64,000 nt of DNA from Sinotaia quadrata (taxonomy: Eukaryota > Mollusca > Gastropoda > Architaenioglossa > Viviparidae). Position 1 is the first letter of the stretch; every line of letters begins with the position of its first letter. The position numbers and the translations under genes were made by a program. Of the stretch, positions 45,049 through 58,483 are shown in pieces. Under the pieces are notes generated by a model. That model saw only the letters and a list, made by a program, of their open reading frames with translations, ran no database searches and was not told where the DNA came from. The stretch is taken from positions 112,993,860-113,057,859 of the forward strand of contig CM054181.1 in assembly GCA_028829895.1 (NCBI GenBank). Reading direction: 5' to 3'.

Positions 45049-47878
45049 TTCCAGGATAAGAAAAGTTTGTATACACAACTTAACAGATGGCAGCAGAAAT
45101 TTTTATAAAGCCAGCAACAACGTTCATATGCAACAAGCAAGAGAAAATTCGCACTGACACAACCAGTTAGTAAACAACAATAAAAAGAACACAATAAACA
45201 ATAAAGAATGAAAAAAATAAGCCAGTTTCTAATCGCCATTCTAAAAAAAAGTCGATTGCGAGCTGACCTATCTATCCAAACAGCAAATCGTCCGCTAGGT
45301 TCACAGAACGTTGGATCCGGCATAAACGACGTTTAGTATATTGCAGGCTCACTGTTAGAGAAATCAACGGGTGTTGACGCACAAGAAAGGAAGGGGTGGA
45401 TCGACAAGAAAACTAGTGTGTATGTATGTGTGTTTGTTGTGTGCGCGCGCGCGCATCAAGCCAATATATGTGTATGTTAAGGTCTTTTTGGGGTGTGGCT
45501 TTTTTTTAAGTCTACATTTATGACAATTACTGCGTATATTTTTTTTCTTGTCTATTATTCATTCATATGCGACTAACGAAAATTTCAAAATGCCACACTG
45601 ATACGCTCAGTGGACGTTTCCAAGACACAGCGACACCCATTTCCGTCTAGAACGTTAATGTTACTATCCTGATAGAGGTGGATTGGGGAACACAACTCTA
45701 GATGCAAAGTTCTGAAATTCGATTGAAAATAATTCATCTGGTAAGACGAATCCCACTTGTGTAAGGACTGTTTAGGAGTGTTATAAGGAAATATGTACTC
45801 CAGTGACCTATTTTAGTGACTTTTGTGCCCCTTAAGAAGTTCAATTTTACTACTGTATAATCCTAAATATTTCCCACAATTTTTTTCGGGGGGGGGGGGG
45901 GAATGTATTACACTTCCTCTCCCCACTATGATTTCACCGAAGGAGCAAGCTATTAGTAAATTCAGACAAAAAGATAATGTTCGCCTCTTTAGAGTGATTG
46001 CCTTATGCAACTTGGCCTAGCCACTGTAGGTCAAACTTCAATAATTATCTAAATATTTAGTCCTACCAACCACCTAGACCGGGCAAGAACAGGCTGAAAC
46101 ATACCAGAGCTGTTTTCACCATCAGAAAGATAGATGAAATGCTGTTCCGGACTCGGTAAAGCGCAGTAATTATCCAATGATCAGACACCGTCCTGCCTCG
46201 TATTTATGCCGAGACGGCCCGTTAATTTTCACTGGTACGTGATACGTGGTTCTTATCAGTATAATTCTGTTCTACTCAATCATTTGAGCTCTCTGCAATT
46301 TTCCTTTTATTCCATGTCACTCTCATCTTCCCAAAATTATAAATGACATATATAAGTACACACTATCCGTTCCAAATGAGACTTGGGCAAAAGAAGTGAT
46401 TTCATTATACAGCTTCTGCACCCCATGCCGCCACGCTACAACCCTAAAGCCACACAACTCTGCAGCGAACAGTTTGCTACCAGAGGAAGCGTACAGGCCA
46501 CCTGTTGTCACCCACCCGCCAGCCCGTCGACAAGATGGCAGAATCTCATCAACCATTAAAGCGTCACCCCCCAGCTTTAAATTCGGCAAGGGCCTACAAC
46601 ATATAATTTTTTCTCCTGGGAAAATATCCGTGGATACGGCTTTTCAAACAATTCTGTGTATATGCACTCGTCATAGTGATTCAGTGATAAAACACAGAGC
46701 ATATTACGTTCTATAATTATTACAAAATCCCTAAAATGTTCTCAAGTATCTTATGTTCATTCACTAAATGGGAGTGAGGGTTCAACAGCTAAATTATTTG
46801 TTGTGTGCTAATTATATTATACATAACACCTGACAAAAATGTGAAAGAGTGGTGAAAAGTGAGAATAATAAGTGAAAAACTATTTTTTTTTTAATTAACA
46901 ACGTCATCTCCCTTCTACACTCTCCATCTTCACGATTAGGTCCGTATATTGTTAAAATTACAGATGGATTTCCTTCCCTTGAAATGAAAATTAAAATATA
47001 ACACTATTCAGAAAGATCCTATACAGGCAAACATTCAAGTAAGCAAGCACAATAAACTACAAGGACACATGAAGCCTTAAGTGAAGTATGCAAAATAAAC
47101 TGCACTGCCATTTTGTCGAACTGATGATATAAGAATGCTTCTTATCAACAATCAATCTTTGAAGATGAGGAAACTGCTAAGGTAGCATCTATTCGGTCCA
47201 TCATCTCTACATGGTCATTTCCTTGCGATGGGGAGGGGAGGAAGCTGGCAGACAAAGATAAGAAATCTGGCTTTAAATCGTATTTTATTTACAGCAAATC
47301 GATCCGTGTCTGACACCGTGCAAACCTCAGTAATCCTAGACTGACAGATCAGGTTCGAATGCAAAGAACGAACACAGAAAGACAATAGAAAGTGACCTGC
47401 AAGTTAACAGTGTGCTTTTTTCTTGCTGTTGCAAATTTATTTATGCATTCTTTTAAAGAAATAGGGGAGCATGTGGCGTGAAACAGAGATATAGAGTATA
47501 TATACTATAACAGTAAGATTAAGCACTGTTCAGCAACTTGCACGTTTTGTTTTTTTTTAATCTAATCATCATTCCAAAGAATTGTGTGTTGATTTGTCTG
47601 AAATCCTGCAGGAGACAGCTCTCGCTCCGGAGGTGACCCCGTTAAGCCTGTCAAATTGCAGTCTCACTTTCAGTACATTTTATGACGTCAAAGTGGTCTC
47701 TGTCGCCCCAAACTTCCAAACTATTATATTTATAATGCAAATCTTTCACCGCCAACGCCCAATGATTAAAGTCGGTCATTAACAGTAACACGCACACATA
47801 CATTTTCTATGTGGTGGAGAGAGGTGAAGTTAATATATATTTTTTTTAATTCATTTCAGCTGTCTTGCCCAAGACGAA
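45049..47878. other. unique DNA, no supported gene
   Basis: A (GC)n run lies at about 45444-45454 and a 13-base G run near 45890. A 106-codon frame at 46396-46716 overlaps an antisense frame and has no motif. An acceptor-like TTTTTAATTCATTTCAG precedes the next array, but no exon can be supported. Confidence 0.45.
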
Positions 47879-48206
47879 TTCTCGCACGAAAAGGCTAGAC
47901 GAGAAGCAATTGTTCTCACACGGAAAGACTAGACGGACGAGAAGCAATCGTTCTCACAGTGAAAGACTAGACGAGAAGCAATCGTTCTCACGGTGAAAGA
48001 CTAGACGAGAAGCAATTGTTCTCACAGTGAAAGACTAGACGAGAAGCAATTGTTCTCACAGTGAAAGACTAGACAAGAAGCAATTGTTCTCACAGTGAAA
48101 GACTAGACGAGAAGTAATTGTTCTCACAGTGAAAGACTAGACGAGAAGCAATTGTTCTCACAGTGAAAGACTAGACGAGAAGCAACCTTTCTCATACAGA
48201 AAGACT
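47879..48206 (+). repeat. 34-bp minisatellite, nine to ten copies
   Basis: AGACTAGACGAGAAGCAATT and GTTCTCACAGTGAA alternate with an exact 34-base period over most of the array. Edge units are diverged. Confidence 0.96.
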
Positions 48207-49401
<1,195 letters not shown>

Positions 49402-49439
49402 ATATTTAATTATCGGCACACCTGTATTCCTTCTTCCAG

Positions 49440-49532
49440 ATTCACGTAACTGACATCGCACTCAACCTGCCAAGATGCAAACATTGCCACCATCACCCGA
49501 CAACTGCAGAATCCCGCAGCCTGCAACTCCAG
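49440..49532 (+). other. weak candidate internal exon
   Basis: An acceptor-like CTGTATTCCTTCTTCCAG precedes it and GTATGTG follows it. The 93 bases between are open in one frame (31 codons, beginning IHVTDIALN). The encoded peptide is not recognised and is His/Cys-rich in the middle. It lies just after a long microsatellite, so chance is quite possible. Confidence 0.17.
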
Positions 49533-49740
49533 GTATGTGCGTGCCACAATTACCATGTGCTTAATGAGATACTCTACAGGAGCCATTACGTTCTAACCTT
49601 ATTATTCTGCACGAATCTTAACGCTCTCAACACATGTGCATGTTAATCCAAGATCACTATCAGTATCACAGCCAGGAATAGATAAAGTACTTTATTGTCG
49701 TGAAGGTCATTACATTAGCCAGGAAGTGTTTTCACAAAGC

Positions 49741-49842
49741 CACGAAGATCAATCACTACTATAACCATTAAGTACTTTTTACCATCACGAAGATCAATCA
49801 CTATTATAACCATTAAGTACTTTTTACCATCATGAAGATCAT
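49741..49842 (+). repeat. 45-bp minisatellite, two full copies plus a partial
   Basis: CACGAAGATCAATCACTA starts at 49741 and 49786, with CATGAAGATCATT at 49831. Confidence 0.92.
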
Positions 49843-50659
49843 TGCTTTTTACTGTAATTAAGGTTACTATTTTGCCATAGAGTACCCTTTTCTGTCATAA
49901 AAATCATTACTACCATAGCAATATGCATGTACTCTATTTTCACTAATAAAGCACCATAGGTTTAGAGAATCCGTCATTTAAGAAGTTCCCTCTGTAGTCT
50001 TCATTAAGGTGAAATACATTTTTTTTATTCACAAGATCAATTTAATAAGTCTTCAAATTATAAAATGCTTTTGTTAATTCACAAGATAATCTTATAGTCT
50101 TCAAATTTTTTTTTTTTAAATTGTATTTTACATCTGAAGAAATCCTACTATAGGTGTGAACATTTATACTGTTCTCCAAGTCACTACAACTTTGAACACT
50201 TGCCAATGGTTCTATTATTCTAACAATCACTAATATAGACACACACAAAAATACTTCTATATTTCTATTGTTACCCGAACCTTCCAAACCCCATACTCTT
50301 TTCACCAAGAACTTCGCCATTCCCAGCACCTTTACCCGGGTTTCAATTTAATTCAACCCCCTTCAACCTGTCCCTCTCTCCTCCATCCTACATGATCCGT
50401 CTTAACTTCAACTTTACCCCACCCCCATCCCGGCCCTTTCTTCTCAAGCTCCTTTCCGTTACACCACCAGCAGACCTCGCAGAATGAAAAGAACGAGTGG
50501 CACCGCATCCAGTGACATAATTGCCGGTTTTTCTTTCCTTGTTTACCTTTACCTGCCCCACACATGCTTCGCATTTAGACAGACGCCGAGCTCAGGAAGT
50601 AACAGCCAACTTTCAGCGAGATCACGTAACCGGTCTTCCCCGCTGTAAACGCCACCACA
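49843..50659. other. unique DNA, no gene seen
   Basis: A short diverged duplication (AATTCACAAGAT...TAGTCTTCAAATT) lies at about 50028-50110. No supported gene. Confidence 0.5.
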
Positions 50660-51240
50660 AGATGCAGGAGGTAAAGGTAAAACACTTTCAACAAAGGTGC
50701 GAAAAATAAAAATAAAACAATTTCTGCAAAGGTGCGAAAAGTAAAAGTAAAACACTCTCTGTAAAGGTGCTAAAGGTAAAACACTTTCTACAAAGGTGAA
50801 AGAGATAAAGGAAAAATACGTTCTGCAAAGATGTAAGTTAGGAAAACTAAACACTCTCAACAAAGGTTCAAGTTAGGCAAAGGTAAAACACCTACAAATG
50901 TGCAAGCTAGGTAAAGGTAAAACACCTACAAATGTGCAAGTTAGGTAAAGGTAGAACACCTACAAAGGTGCAAGTTAGGTAAAGATAGAACACCTACAAA
51001 GGTGCAAGTTAGGTAAAGGTATTTCTGTAAAGTGCAAGATAGGTAAAGGTAAAACAAATAAGTGCAAGTTAGGTAAAGGTAATTTCTATAGGATATGTAC
51101 ACTTTCCCTAAGATACCAATGGGTGCAAGAGAGATCACGGTAAAACACGTTCTACAATGTGTAGTATTGAATACTGTCCCTAAGACTCCATAAGGTGCAA
51201 CAGAGGTCAAGGTAAAACACTTGTTGCAAGGTGCAAGAGA
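50660..51240 (+). repeat. ~34-bp minisatellite field, variable units
   Basis: GTGCAAGTTAGGTAAAGGTA and AAACACCTACAAAG repeat with a period near 34 (for example 50900 and 50934). Units become irregular at both sides. Similar words (GCCACCACA-AGATGCAGG type) flank the field near 50650 and 51309. Confidence 0.88.
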
Positions 51241-53015
51241 TGCAGAATTCTTTCGCTAGGACTACACAACAAGATGTAAGAGTTTGTTGTTCTTTAAATC
51301 CTCTCCTTGCCACCACAGATGCAGGTAAGGTAAAAGTAAATAACCCTAAAATACCGGTCTCCTATTATTTCCGGACGTACATGTCCTACTGAAGCTTAAA
51401 TTATCCTTCAGGAAAAAAGTCACATAAATATGTAAAAATAACTAATTAATAAATTAATAAGTAATACCTTACCAACCATTATATCACCAACTATTATCAG
51501 AGAATAAAACTAAAATGTATCAACTCCAAGTGGCTCCAGACGACCGACACACAATATGCGCAAGCATGTTCTAATGCCATATCTTTCAGACACTTAATCC
51601 TGCCAGACGTCACATACCTCGCAGAATAAGAACCACCTACCAAAGTAGTTATCGATCGCCTAGCCCGATAGATGGATGTACTCGCGTTGGGAAGGTTTTC
51701 TTTCCTTTCTTTCCTTTTTTTCGCAGCAAAGCCGTAGCCTGACGTCTAAAGACTGGCTGAACGCAATTCAAGACTCAGACTAAAGAGTTAAGAGTGAAGT
51801 ATCTTGCTAAACCATCGTTCGCGAAATCAACCTACTAGACGTGTGCACAAAGAGGCGAATCCAACAGCCGGCCTATCAGTCTCTGCTTGTGAAAGCAAAC
51901 CGAACCAAAACGAGACTAAGGAGCAAGTGTCGTGCACAACACCTATATTTGGAGAAATATATATATTACACACACACAACTAAATTGAAATGCACAGACT
52001 AATTAAACGCACAGACTAACTTTGTGTTAGCCTCCCTAAATCTGTACAAGAGTATCATCCACAAGGCTAATTTCCCTACGCCTCTCGCTCGCGTGTCAAT
52101 GAGAGCGGGTAAGCGAAACGAAACAGGAATTTCGTGAAAATAAACGGGGAGGGGAGGGGGTGTTGTGCCGCGCGTCAATTATGGAAAAGGTCGCTGTGAA
52201 GCAGTTAAGCTCCCGATAACACTGGCTTCCGATCGTCATGCAGGGAGAATAAAAAGCAAATCCTTGGTGTTTGTGGGACTAAATTAAGTTACACATACAA
52301 ACATATAATTTATATGAACAGTGACTCTATGTATCTACTGAGGCGGCCGACACAGCAGCACAACACAAGCAAAGACGTACAGACAGTGCACGGTAATTTA
52401 TTCGAGGTGGATTCAGAATGACGCAGTAACGATAAAACATTGGTACTCTAAAGTAATGTATTCGATTCTTTTTTCCTAGTCAGAAGCAGTGACGCAACAA
52501 TGACGCATTGGGATTTTCTTTTATTTTGAGAAAGTCACAATCACGTTGCTTGTTATTTTATTCTGACAGTAGTGGTACGCTCACTAGTGTTGGTAATTCA
52601 TATAACGAGTGGCCCAGTAACAATGATAAGAACATTCTAAAATATTTTATATCATTCAATATGATGTGAGTGCAATTTCATCACACTAACACTTTTAAGA
52701 TATTTTTGTATGTTTCACTATTCTGTGTAATATTTAATTTATTTCACACTAAGCCTATCTACTGATATGCCAGAAGCAATTTAATTAGTACAGTAAAAAA
52801 TAATTATTAATTAAAAATATACAATTATTCCTCAGGACATACATTAGTGTTCGTTTACCTTGTTTAACAAATACACTCTGACAGGAACACACACACACAC
52901 ACACAAAGTACAATTTATAACTGAGCGAGACAGGCGGAAAGGTGCTACTATCATTTCTAGAGGTGAAAAGTACTGTTGTTGAGCTAGAGAGACAGCGATT
53001 ACTCTCTCTCTCTCA

Positions 53016-53052
<37 letters not shown>

Positions 53053-55176
53053 GTAGGATAAAACAAATATAGCAATGAAGCTTTTGTTTTTAAATATAAA
53101 ACAAATCTGTATGTAAAAGGTAAACATTCCCACTATACTTGCGAGGATAAGAACCGACTCTTAGAAACCTTGGCAAAATAAAATAACCACAATAATCAAT
53201 TTCCTTTCCTTTAAAAAAAAAAAAAAAAAAAAAGCTGCAAACGTGAAATCTGCCACACTCTGTCAGTGGTATCACCCAGCACTAGGCAAGGTATCGATTG
53301 TTACAATGGATAAAGCGTTCGTAAGCCTCGCTTACGGAGACCTAACCGGGCACCAAATCGCTTGAACTGCTTTCACAAAAACATCCTACCACTTGACGGG
53401 ACATGGAACGCGTCGAGGCTATTAATAACGATTGTCTCCCCATGTGCTATTAATACTTATGTGTTAAAGCGGACAATGATTACTGAACAGTAAACAAGGT
53501 CCTTAATTACCGCTGTAAGTTTGTATAGATAAAACGTGTCTGATAGTCAGAAGCAAGTAGATACCCACACTACAGGTATAAAGGATAATGTTATGTGCGT
53601 TTACAGCAATGAATCGCACTGGCAACTACACTTTAATCTAGCAGATTATGGTGTTTGTTGTGTGATAGATACACACATTTGCTAACTGACTGGGTGAGCT
53701 AACAAATCCAAATTTTAGTAGGATTTTTTTTTTAAAAGCTTTATAATATGTAATCCTGGATAGTCTAAGTTTAAATCCTAGCCCACAAAAGAAAAAAAAG
53801 AAGTACACTTCTTTTTTTTAAAATCTGCTTTGGTAATTAAATCATTCTATTTCAATATGCTACAAATTTCTACATTAATCTAAAGAACCCGTTAATATAC
53901 CCAACTGATTAATACAGCGTTCACATGAGCTACACAGCGTTCACAGAAACAAGATTATTTTTTTTATTTTTGTGGGTGCAGGGTTCAAAACCAACTCTGG
54001 TTATTTAGAATTCCTACCATTCATAACCCATACAGTCTCAAATGCAACAATACCAAAAAAAAACAACACACTATCTTTACCTGCATGCAGCATCATATCA
54101 GAAAACCCATTTTACAGAGCAACGCCACTACATTTGTCTTCAACGTGAACATATAATTGTGTCTTGGAAAATTCTCTATTGCCATTAGCGCTAGATTTGT
54201 GTATTTTAATAGAATTATTTGAATAATTTTCATGAACACCTATAAACAACAGGCATGCTCAAAGCTATATACACGAAGAACGAGTCTTTCTTGTGTGCCG
54301 TTAAAAATGGACTCAAAGGGCTCCTCTGCATTTCTTTTCTGAACTACACATTGTTAACAGTTTTTATTGTAGCCTGAAATCATTCTCTGTAGCTATACAA
54401 CACTACATGGTTCAAAGTATATATTCAGGCATTTCTATATTAAGATCGCCCTTCATAGCACTGGGGCTGTTTGGACATATGTATTTAGTCATTGTAGTAT
54501 ACATCACTCTCCCGTGACTTCTAATGGTAGTAATAGAATTACTGCAATTTCTAAGTATGTCAGTAGAGATTTTAACAAGAGATCACCTTCCTGTGGCCAT
54601 TAGAAGAAATACGGCAGGTTTCAAGCAATCCTTTAGAATTTTGTGACAACTTTCCAGTCCGTTGCTTGTTTTATTATTATTGGTGGTGGTGTATCTCGCT
54701 CTTTATGATCGACCGACCGCCAAGATCATAGTCGTAAAAAGCACATAATTATTACCCAACGCAAAAGTTATCTGCAAGGCCAGCCTGCCATTACTCTACG
54801 GTCCGTTTGGTTTTAAAGCACAGGGCACGGAAGGTGTGTACTATGCGGTGGTGGTAAGGGTAGTAATCTGAAATGAGATTACCTCGTGAAAACCGCGTTT
54901 AGAATGCAACCACCCGGAATCAGCGTACCGATCACATCGTTTCCAGCACAAGTGCACACGTACGCATTCAAATTTAAGTCTAAATGATCCAAACCAGGCC
55001 GTGACACCTGCAGAATAAATAATGCTACCGTACACGTCTGCGGCACGTGCGGCTGCATGCCCCAACCTAATCATTATCAACATTTTTTATAATAAATAAC
55101 TAAAAGGTAGGCCTAAGCAGTTACGTTAGGAAGGAGTGAGACAAAGCAGTAGACAAAAAAGCAATAAAACACTCAC
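51241..55176. other. unique DNA with microsatellites, no supported gene
   Basis: Short AC runs lie near 52886-52904. A long A run lies near 53212-53233. Minus-strand frames near 54841-55083 lack motifs. If the exon at 55177-55288 is real, this stretch is the start of its first intron. Confidence 0.45.
53001..53051 (+). repeat. (CT)n(CA)n compound microsatellite
   Basis: CT units pass into about 17 CA units. Confidence 0.96.
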
Positions 55177-55288
55177 CTGGTATGGGAAAATAGGCGGCGG
55201 GCAAACCCCCAGGGTTGGGGAAGAGATACCCGGACGACGAGCATCCTCCTAAGTACAAGTTGTTGAGAGACATAAATGCTCTATCCAT
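55177..55288 (-). CDS. candidate 5' coding exon of an unidentified host gene (partial)
   Basis: On the minus strand an ATG at 55288 follows an in-frame TGA six bases upstream and opens 37 codons plus one base. The exon ends CCATACCAG, followed by the consensus donor GTGAGT (55176-55171 on the minus strand). The peptide begins MDRAFMSLNNLYLGG and continues with Gly/Pro/Tyr/Ser-rich sequence (GYLFPNPGGLPAAYFPIP), a composition common in the N-terminal exons of developmental transcription factors. No family can be named. A second in-frame ATG lies five codons on. The initiation context is only moderate (T at -3, G at +4). The surroundings to ~57.2 kb are GC-richer than the rest of the window, as expected near a promoter. 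No second exon was recognised, so intron 1 would have to run left, perhaps beyond the window. Confidence 0.4.
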
Positions 55289-57419
55289 CCATCAGGGTCT
55301 ACCCGAAAAACGAATCAGATCAGATGGGTGACGGGGGGAAGGGGGAGACCCCAACCAACCAACCAACGAAACAATTACTCCGGTTTCAGTTTCACAAGGT
55401 TTCACAAGCCCCGAGTTCTGACATCTCACGATAGGTTTTCCCGCACCACCGCTAGGCGCATCTTGCTGTTGCAACAACACGCCATCCAATCTGCCTCTCA
55501 ATCCCAGGCTGGCGAAAATCCCGGTAGGTAGGCCAAGAAAACCGCGTCAAAGGGGCAGGCGAGGGTTAAACAGCATGTGTGCTGGCTGTCTGGATGTACG
55601 GATCCCAGCTGAACAATCATTTGTCTCCTCCGCAGCAAAGCTTGCCTAGTTGTTGTACTAGACTGTTGGACTGGGTCGGGGACCTCGTGTATATATGCGG
55701 GGTGTCGTCAACCATGCAGTCGTCGAGTATCACCCAGTTCTTTCTGACGATAGATAACTCGAGGTGTGCGCGATGATAACCTGACGCCAAGTAAGAGCGA
55801 TAAAAAGTAAATTTAAAAAAAAAAAACCCTACCTACTCTCGACACTCGAATTGTGTTTTTAGCCCTGACATTTCGTCACCGCACACGTCAGGCGAACTCC
55901 GTTTGACTTCCTGAACTAGGGCCTCGGCTGTGTTGCGCATACACAACAGACTAAAACCACCAGTCCAATACCGCTTGCTTTGGCTTTACTACAACAATCA
56001 CACCAAAGTGCCGTGCATCGGGCTGTTGCGCTGTGCAATGTCGTGCGTGTGTGCGTGAGTGTGTGTGCGCGCCGTGCGGCGCTGCGCGCACGAAAAATCT
56101 TCTCAGCTGCCCGTGCTCACATAACACAAACAGCAAGCCAGTAGTAGTGTCAGTATAGCAACGAAGCTCTAGGGAGAGAGAGAAGGGGGGAAAAAAAGGA
56201 TCACAGTCTTCGCCTAGTCCGTGCCGCCTCTGATTGTGTGTAATATGTTCTAATCGAGCAGCTTTTTTCCATTATTGATGAACCCCCGGGAAGGAAGGCA
56301 GAGTCGAGATCAGGCCAGCGCTTACTCCTCGCACGGCTCTGGCTGGCTGGCTGGCATGAGCGCACAACTGCTACATGAAGACAACGCGCAGTGGTATAAT
56401 AGGCTTTCGTTTGTTTATATTTTGCAACAGCCGCACGTTACACCTTTTATTTACACAGGAAACGGATTGTCATGGATTGATTTAGAATGGTACAGTTCAT
56501 TCATCTTTTCTGATCTCGCTCCACCGCATTCAACCAAGATTGCTTATTTTCGATCAAAAGTCCTTCGAAATATTCATACCAATTAGGCTTATTGCTCGTA
56601 TATCCGTATTACTATTAGCACTTCCGGTAGAACACCGGAGGGCATGCTGTTGTACAGTTTTTACACGAGATCCATTTTGTGAATCTCTATACTGAAGAGC
56701 ACGAGTCAGAAGAGTATACAGTGTGCTACTGCACAATGTCAACAAACAACAGGCTAGGGTTTAAATAGCTACAATACAAGAATGAGTTCCCAGTCTCCTC
56801 CCACTCCTTTCCGAGACGTGTCAAACGGTACTAAATTAAACTGATGCCCTGACATAAGAGGCCATCGACAATCTATTTAAACTCCATGCAGGGCTGCAAT
56901 AAACGCGTTCCCATTAAATGCGAAGTGTCATCTTCCCGATGACCTGCTAAGGCAAGGCTTTATCAGTGGCTGTTGCCGAGTTTGCCCGAGTGTAAAGCTG
57001 AGCGCAACCCGACTCCTCCTCGCCTTGTTAAAATGCCTGTACGTTTCAGGCTAATCTAGCCTGCCGAGAGAAAACAGCTGCCCGCCCGAGGAGGTGCTTA
57101 ACTGCCGATCTACTAGACCTATAATATGCTGCAATGCCGCCAGTGCCACCAGGTGACCTTTCACCTCGAACCGCCAATACGGTGCAAGCCAAGCTAGGAC
57201 CGATTACGGATTAGACTGACAACCACTTAGTGCAGCCTGGGGGGGGGGGAATAAACGATTATGTACACACTGTATTTAATATGGGGGCTGGTATGGTGTC
57301 GTTGCTTTTTCTATTTTATGATTTAAGCAGTTCTGCTGTTGCCTTCTTCCTTTCAACAGTTTCACCAAAGACATGTAGGAAAAAAGAATTAGAACTTGAT
57401 TAGGGTGCTAGTCTTCGCG
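55289..57419. other. GC-richer unique DNA, possible promoter region
   Basis: This stretch has more CpG and GC-rich words than its neighbours (for example near 56041-56095 and 57001-57120) and no supported coding frame. It lies upstream of the minus-strand exon candidate. The 103-codon plus-strand frame at 56275-56586 has no motif. Confidence 0.4.
55690..55696 (-). promoter_or_regulatory. possible TATA box for the minus-strand exon
   Basis: The minus strand reads GCATATATACACGAGG. A start site about 30 bases on (CCCAGTCCAACAG) would leave a 5' leader of roughly 380 bases before the ATG at 55288. The sequence is near-palindromic, so orientation is not decided. Confidence 0.22.
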
Positions 57420-57975
57420 TGGTTTGAAAAATTAAAACATGGTTAAATATTGCAGTGCATAAGGCTGCACAAACAGCAGAAACTATACTGCTATTCTCTA
57501 AATGTTATTGTTAGCACAGATAATTAATACCATTACTAATAGTAATAAATATCGGTAGGTAATTACAAAACTGTGCTTTAAAAAAGTTTTAATCATTCAT
57601 ATAAAAATCATACATAACTCATTTTAATAATAGCTAGAAGTATGTCTATGAGCTTAATGATGACTACAAACATATGCATGTAGTACAGTTACTTTATAGT
57701 ATCAGTAAAATAACTTCCAGACACGGTCATCATCAGTCATTGTTTCATCGGTATCTCCAACATCATTAAATGGTATGCGAACTACTATCAGAACTTTCGC
57801 TGTCATCAGCATAAAGTCATACGATGTACCAGAGAAAATTACACTGGCAGCCATTTTACCCCCATTCTTGATATCATTTTTGCTTGTTTTACCCCAAGGG
57901 TTTTGGGATTGTGTGTGTAACAGGGTAAATCTTGTTCACAAACTATATTTGACCTAGATTCCATTTCCCTTGGTC
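57420..57975 (-). mobile_element. shortened relative of the 4.3-kb TTAA element
   Basis: Reading the minus strand from 57975, TTAAA is followed by GACCAAGGGAAATGGAATCT. Sequence matching 4375-4879 of the full copy then follows to about 57483. There the match jumps to 6364-6427 of the full copy (TCTGCTGTTTGTG...CACTGCAATATT...AACCATGTTTT) and ends near 57420. About 1.48 kb is thus missing internally, and the last ~280 bp with the right inverted repeat were not found. The GATA expansion of the full copy is absent. Confidence 0.72.
57718..57854 (-). pseudogene. 5' exon remnant of the shortened TTAA element
   Basis: The minus-strand ATGGCTGCC reads MAASVIFSGTSYD and, after frame changes, reaches NDVGDTDETMTDDDRVW, matching the exon at 4473-4620. 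The splice donor seen in the other copy (GTAAGT) reads GAAGT here after loss of a base, so this copy would not splice at that point. Confidence 0.5.
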
Positions 57976-58402
57976 TTTAATGCATACATTATTTTATTTA
58001 AAAGCCAGAATAAAGAACAAAAAAAATGCAACATCAGGGGGAAATCTAATGCGTATATAAACTTTTTACAAGACAGTAATATTAGGGAATAGTAAATAAA
58101 ACCAAGATGGCTATTACTCAAATTAGCAAATAAAACTGTTTAGATCTGAGTCAATGAAAGTTCAAGTTTTAATTGGCTTTGGGTGATATGACTGGATTCC
58201 TATAAAGCATATCATCAGAAATGTGGAGCAAGATGGAGGCTGATGCTGAGACAGAACAATTGGGAATGAGTTATGACTAATTTGCACATTATAATCTGCT
58301 GTTAAATGGACAATGTCTGGAAGCACAATTTTGTACTGACCATTTTGTTCACGTCCCCAGGAACGTGCGCATTAATATGTTTAAGTGTGTACTGTAAATC
58401 TC

Positions 58403-58483
58403 TGTGATTATCTGTTCTGTTTATTACATACACAGTGTGTACTGTGATTATCTGTTCTGTTTATTACATACACAGTGTGCTGA
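58403..58483 (+). repeat. 41-bp tandem duplication
   Basis: TGTGATTATCTGTTCTGTTT starts at 58403 and 58444. The two units are identical through CACAGTGTG. Confidence 0.95.

Noticed and set aside
53295..53362. tRNA-Arg-like words (ATGGATAAAGCG, then CTTACGGAGAC)
   Set aside because: The anticodon loop would have the wrong size and no T-arm or acceptor stem forms.
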